From an uncultured Lachnospiraceae bacterium (GTDB taxonomy: Bacteria > Bacillota > Clostridia > Lachnospirales > Lachnospiraceae), in the NCBI GenBank assembly GCA_946633495.1, contig CAMPAX010000085.1:1-9056 (forward strand): a DNA stretch of 9,056 bases. The letters are read 5' to 3'. This document shows positions 6,797 to 9,056 of this stretch, piece by piece. A program made the position numbers and the translations under genes. The notes beneath the pieces are model-generated. The model worked only from the letters and a program-made list of their open reading frames with translations. It was not told where the DNA came from and did no database searches. Each line of letters starts with the position of its first letter. Positions within the stretch are counted from its first letter, which is position 1.

Positions 6797-7771
6797 ATGT
6801 CTTTTTCATCGGAACTTAGGGGAGAGCTTTGTAAGAGGATCGACCGGGGGACACATTGCCGGATCGCGGAGCTTGCCGGGATCATTGTTCTGGACGGGAA
6901 ACTGAAGGAACTCGATGGCAAGGCAGCGCTCTCCATTCGGATGGAGAAGGATGAAGTGGTGGAAACAGCAGAAAAACTGCTGCAGATGCTGTTCGGGATC
7001 GAGCAGGAAGCGTTGGATATACTTCCGCGTAAGCAGGGCGGGGCGAGAGTCCGGATCCGGAGAAAGGAAGATTTGGAACGGATATTCGAAACCTGCAAAC
7101 TGCGTACAGTGGATGATGACAGCGGCGTGAGGCTTCCGGAGGTATCCATGGGCATGGATCTTCGTCTGGACACGGAGGATATCGTGCTCTCAAAAAGCTG
7201 CTGCAGAAATGCATTTCTGAGAGGAACTTACCTGGCGGCAGGTTCTGTGTCCGATCCGAAATCCCAGTATCAGTTTGAGATCGTAACGGATCGGGATTCG
7301 GTAACGAGGCAGGTGCTCACAGCGCTGAACGGCTTCGGTATATCGGGGCATGTTACGGAACGGAAGTTCAGTCAGGTGGTTTACATAAAAGAGGCGGGAG
7401 CGATCTCCGAGATCCTGGGTCAGCTGGGCGCGGCAAACTCCATGATGGAGTTTGAAAATGTCCGGATCCTGAAAGAGATCCGAAATCACGTGAACAGAGA
7501 AGTGAACTGTGATACCGCCAATATGACAAAGGTGGCGAATGCTTCGGTGAAGCAGATCGCCGAGATCCGGAAGATCGAAGAAACCATAGGCCTTTCTTCT
7601 CTGCCGGACGGGTTGGAGGAACTGGCTAGGCTCCGGCTTCTGAACCCGGATCTGTCGTTGAAAGAACTTGGGGAACTGCTTACGACACCTCTCACTAAGT
7701 CCGGTGTGAACCACAGGCTTCGAAAGCTGAGTGAGATCTCGCAAAGACTCCCGGGAGATGAAGATGCGTAA
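6797..7771 (+). CDS. whiA: WhiA-family DNA-binding regulator
   Basis: WhiA controls sporulation-septation genes in Streptomyces and affects cell division and chromosome segregation in Bacillus, where the ortholog is YvcL. The 324-residue product starts with the typical MSFSSELRGELCKR. It continues into a LAGLIDADG homing-endonuclease-like fold without nuclease function, visible around CCRNAFLRGTYLAAGSV (135-151). It ends in a helix-turn-helix at about 283-314 (LSLKELGELLTTPLTKSGVNHR). The ATG lies 2 bp after the rapZ stop, with an AAAGGTGA ribosome site inside the rapZ end, which suggests translational coupling. The gene yvcK, which separates these two genes in Bacillus, is absent here. The family call is firm; its target genes are unknown in this organism. 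Confidence 0.95.
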   Translation: MSFSSELRGELCKRIDRGTHCRIAELAGIIVLDGKLKELDGKAALSIRMEKDEVVETAEKLLQMLFGIEQEALDILPRKQGGARVRIRRKEDLERIFETCKLRTVDDDSGVRLPEVSMGMDLRLDTEDIVLSKSCCRNAFLRGTYLAAGSVSDPKSQYQFEIVTDRDSVTRQVLTALNGFGISGHVTERKFSQVVYIKEAGAISEILGQLGAANSMMEFENVRILKEIRNHVNREVNCDTANMTKVANASVKQIAEIRKIEETIGLSSLPDGLEELARLRLLNPDLSLKELGELLTTPLTKSGVNHRLRKLSEISQRLPGDEDA

Positions 7772-7837
7772 GCTTTGAACATGGAAATCTGTACCCTGCG
7801 TGTAAACGAAAGGTATGATTATAAAAGGAGAGAGATT

Positions 7838-8095
7838 ATGACAAGTAAGAAATGTATCATCAACTTACCAAGTTACGCTGAGGCCCGTCCGGTTGCTGAG
7901 ATCGTTCAGACGGCAAGCCAGTATGAGAGCCGGATCTTCCTCATTTCCGGTGACAAGAAGATCAATGCCAAAAGTATCATGGGCATGATGAGTCTTTCCC
8001 TCTGCAATAAAGAGGAAATCGAGGTTGAGGCTTCCGGCCCGGATGAGGAGGCGGCAGTTTCGGCTATCGTCGGATATATGAGCCCGGTAGCGTAA
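7838..8095 (+). CDS. Crh-like HPr protein with Glu15 in place of His15
   Basis: An 85-residue HPr-fold protein. HPr normally carries PTS phosphate on His15 and is regulated by HprK at Ser46. Here the usual GLHARP block reads YAEARP, so position 15 is Glu (codon GAG at 7880-7882), while Arg17 and Pro18 remain. Ser46 is intact in NAKSIMGMMSL (43-53), with Ile47 and Met48 of the HprK/CcpA contact surface. It should thus be unable to pass PTS phosphate but able to be phosphorylated by HprK. This is the logic of Bacillus Crh, which has Gln15 and also follows whiA. Glu15 might mimic a permanently charged His15 (inference). The ATG at 7838 has a strong AAAGGAG site; an upstream in-frame ATG at 7775 has none. 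It lies 66 bp after whiA, probably in the same operon, with a terminator after it. I leave the symbol blank because Crh orthology is unproven. Confidence 0.9.
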   Translation: MTSKKCIINLPSYAEARPVAEIVQTASQYESRIFLISGDKKINAKSIMGMMSLSLCNKEEIEVEASGPDEEAAVSAIVGYMSPVA

Positions 8096-8126
8096 AAACT
8101 CCTGCCTTATGTCCTTGTAAGTTGCC

Positions 8127-8155
8127 TTGCATATTGTATTGTTTTATGCTAAAAT
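8127..8155 (+). promoter_or_regulatory. Extended -10 promoter for the Sel1-like gene
   Basis: TTGCAT at 8127-8132, a 17-bp spacer, then TGCTAAAAT, an extended -10 with TAAAAT at 8150-8155 (5 of 6). A second option is TTGCCT (8122-8127) with TATGCT (8145-8150), also 17 bp apart. The predicted start near 8162 falls at the end of the terminator's left arm. Confidence 0.5.
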
Positions 8156-8188
8156 AAGATGGATTTTATCCATCTTATTTTTCTTTTA
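8151..8188 (+). terminator. Strong hairpin terminator after the HPr-like gene
   Basis: A perfect 13-bp stem, AAAATAAGATGGA (8151-8163) with TCCATCTTATTTT (8169-8181), has a 5-nt loop and is followed by TCTTTT. The left arm begins with four A, so it could also act on the opposite strand. It ends the murB-rapZ-whiA-HPr-like cluster about 55 bp after the last stop. Confidence 0.85.
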
Positions 8189-8204
8189 TTCAGGAAGGTG
8201 CAGC

Positions 8205-9056
8205 ATGGGATTTTTCAGCAATATCAAAGACAAGATCATGAGTATCGGAAAACCGAAATCCAACAAGAGCAGCGGGGAGCTCCAGTTCGACAAGGCGATG
8301 AACCTGATGGAGAATGCCAACGGTACGGACGCGGTTGAGGTGTTGGAACGGATCGCGGAAAGCGGGATCGTGGATCCGCAGTATAAGGAACTTGGCATGG
8401 AAGCCCTGAAGATCCTCAGTGGCTTTTTTGAGACAGGTTCCTATAAAAATGCCAAAACGGAACGTGATCTGAATAAAGCTGCGGCTTATCTGGAAAAGTA
8501 CACGAACCTGACAAATGATGGGGAATCTACCTATAAGACGGCGGAAATGTATCTGGAAGCACAGAATTTTTCCAAGGCCATCACATTTTTTGAAAAATCC
8601 ACCCAGCGTGGCGTGAAAGCGGCATATATGAAGCTGGGTTCCATCTATGAGAACGGCCTTTCACGGATTGACCAGTATGGAAATAAAAGCGAGTTTGTGA
8701 TCCCTGTGGATCTCGAAAAGGCCATGTCCTGGTATAAGAAACTGGCGGACATGGGAGATTCCAAAGCGGCAGCGGCCTTTGAACGGTGCGACTATGCTGC
8801 AAAGCATACGGACAGTCTGGAATTCGAGGAGAAGGACAAGCTGTACTCCGAGATCGCCGAGAAAAGAAAGGAAAAGGGGAAAGAGCCCCGTTATAAGGCC
8901 ATCGATCCCGCAAAGCTGCAGTATCAGTATACCTATATTCACAATCAGGTAGACGGCTATATCCACAAGCTTCCGAAGGACTGGGTGAAGACCATCAACG
9001 AAGAAACGGAAGAAGAGTATTACGCACCCAGCATCACCTATCGTGATTTCGCGATC
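8205..9056 (+). CDS. Sel1/TPR-like repeat protein of unknown function (3' end beyond window)
   Basis: I do not recognise this gene by name. The frame is open for 284 codons from ATG 8205 to the window edge, after a GGAAGG-type ribosome site (8193-8198). The protein begins MGFFSNIKDKIMSIGKPK, a basic amphipathic start with no signal peptide, then becomes a series of paired helices typical of Sel1/TPR solenoids. The clearest are AEMYLEAQNFSKAITFFEKS (113-132), KAAYMKLGSIYENG (138-151) and VDLEKAMSWYKKLADMGDSKAA (168-189). After about residue 200 it turns strongly charged (EEKDKLYSEIAEKRKEKGKE), perhaps a linker. A different segment with several Tyr and Trp then starts near 235 and is cut by the window end. 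Such repeats usually bind other proteins. It has its own promoter and lies beyond a terminator, so it is probably not part of the murB operon. Confidence 0.85.
   Translation, partial: MGFFSNIKDKIMSIGKPKSNKSSGELQFDKAMNLMENANGTDAVEVLERIAESGIVDPQYKELGMEALKILSGFFETGSYKNAKTERDLNKAAAYLEKYTNLTNDGESTYKTAEMYLEAQNFSKAITFFEKSTQRGVKAAYMKLGSIYENGLSRIDQYGNKSEFVIPVDLEKAMSWYKKLADMGDSKAAAAFERCDYAAKHTDSLEFEEKDKLYSEIAEKRKEKGKEPRYKAIDPAKLQYQYTYIHNQVDGYIHKLPKDWVKTINEETEEEYYAPSITYRDFAI

Noticed and set aside
7801..7816. TGTAAACG upstream of the HPr-like gene, resembling half a CcpA cre site
   Set aside because: The second half (AAAGGT) does not fit the cre palindrome, so a CcpA operator cannot be claimed.
7775..7819. 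TTGAAC and TATGAT before the HPr-like gene as a separate promoter
   Set aside because: The two boxes are 33 bp apart, far from the 16-18 bp needed, and neither has a suitable partner.

Overview
The window looks like a core chromosomal segment of a Gram-positive Bacillota bacterium. Clostridia, perhaps Lachnospiraceae-like, is my best inference. The basis is HPr kinase/phosphorylase, WhiA, a YvcJ-type RapZ, a ROK glucokinase with a zinc-type CxCGxxGC motif, strong AGGAGG-like ribosome binding sites and roughly half G+C composition. I saw no phage, insertion sequence, CRISPR or RNA gene.

Layout. The left quarter is on the minus strand: uvrC (532-2394), then after 15 bp a yqeG-type HAD phosphatase that runs off the left edge (516 to 1). 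A 291-bp divergent region (2395-2685) holds two interleaved back-to-back promoters with a 9-bp direct repeat. The rest is on the plus strand: hprK (2686-3624), a probable terminator, ROK glucokinase (3764-4702), a 46-bp tandem repeat built from the glucokinase's own 3' end (4686-4790), and a promoter inside an inverted repeat (4900-4952). Then comes a tight cluster murB-rapZ-whiA (4992-7771) and an HPr-like gene (7838-8095). A strong hairpin terminator follows (8151-8188), overlapped by a promoter for a Sel1/TPR-like protein of unknown function that runs off the right edge (8205-9056).

How the genes fit together. The locus links carbon sensing to cell-wall and division functions. HprK senses metabolic state and phosphorylates Ser46 of HPr-family proteins; glucokinase supplies glucose-6-phosphate; MurB makes the peptidoglycan precursor UDP-MurNAc; RapZ and WhiA are regulators tied elsewhere to amino-sugar supply and cell division. 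The HPr-like protein keeps Ser46 and Arg17 but has Glu where the phosphotransfer His15 should be. It therefore resembles Bacillus Crh, a regulatory HPr that cannot carry PTS phosphate, and it sits just after whiA as crh does in Bacillus.

The best leads are this Glu15 Crh-like protein, the 46-bp repeat at the glucokinase stop codon, and the recurring arrangement in which a promoter lies inside the upstream hairpin. None is clearly a wholly new system.
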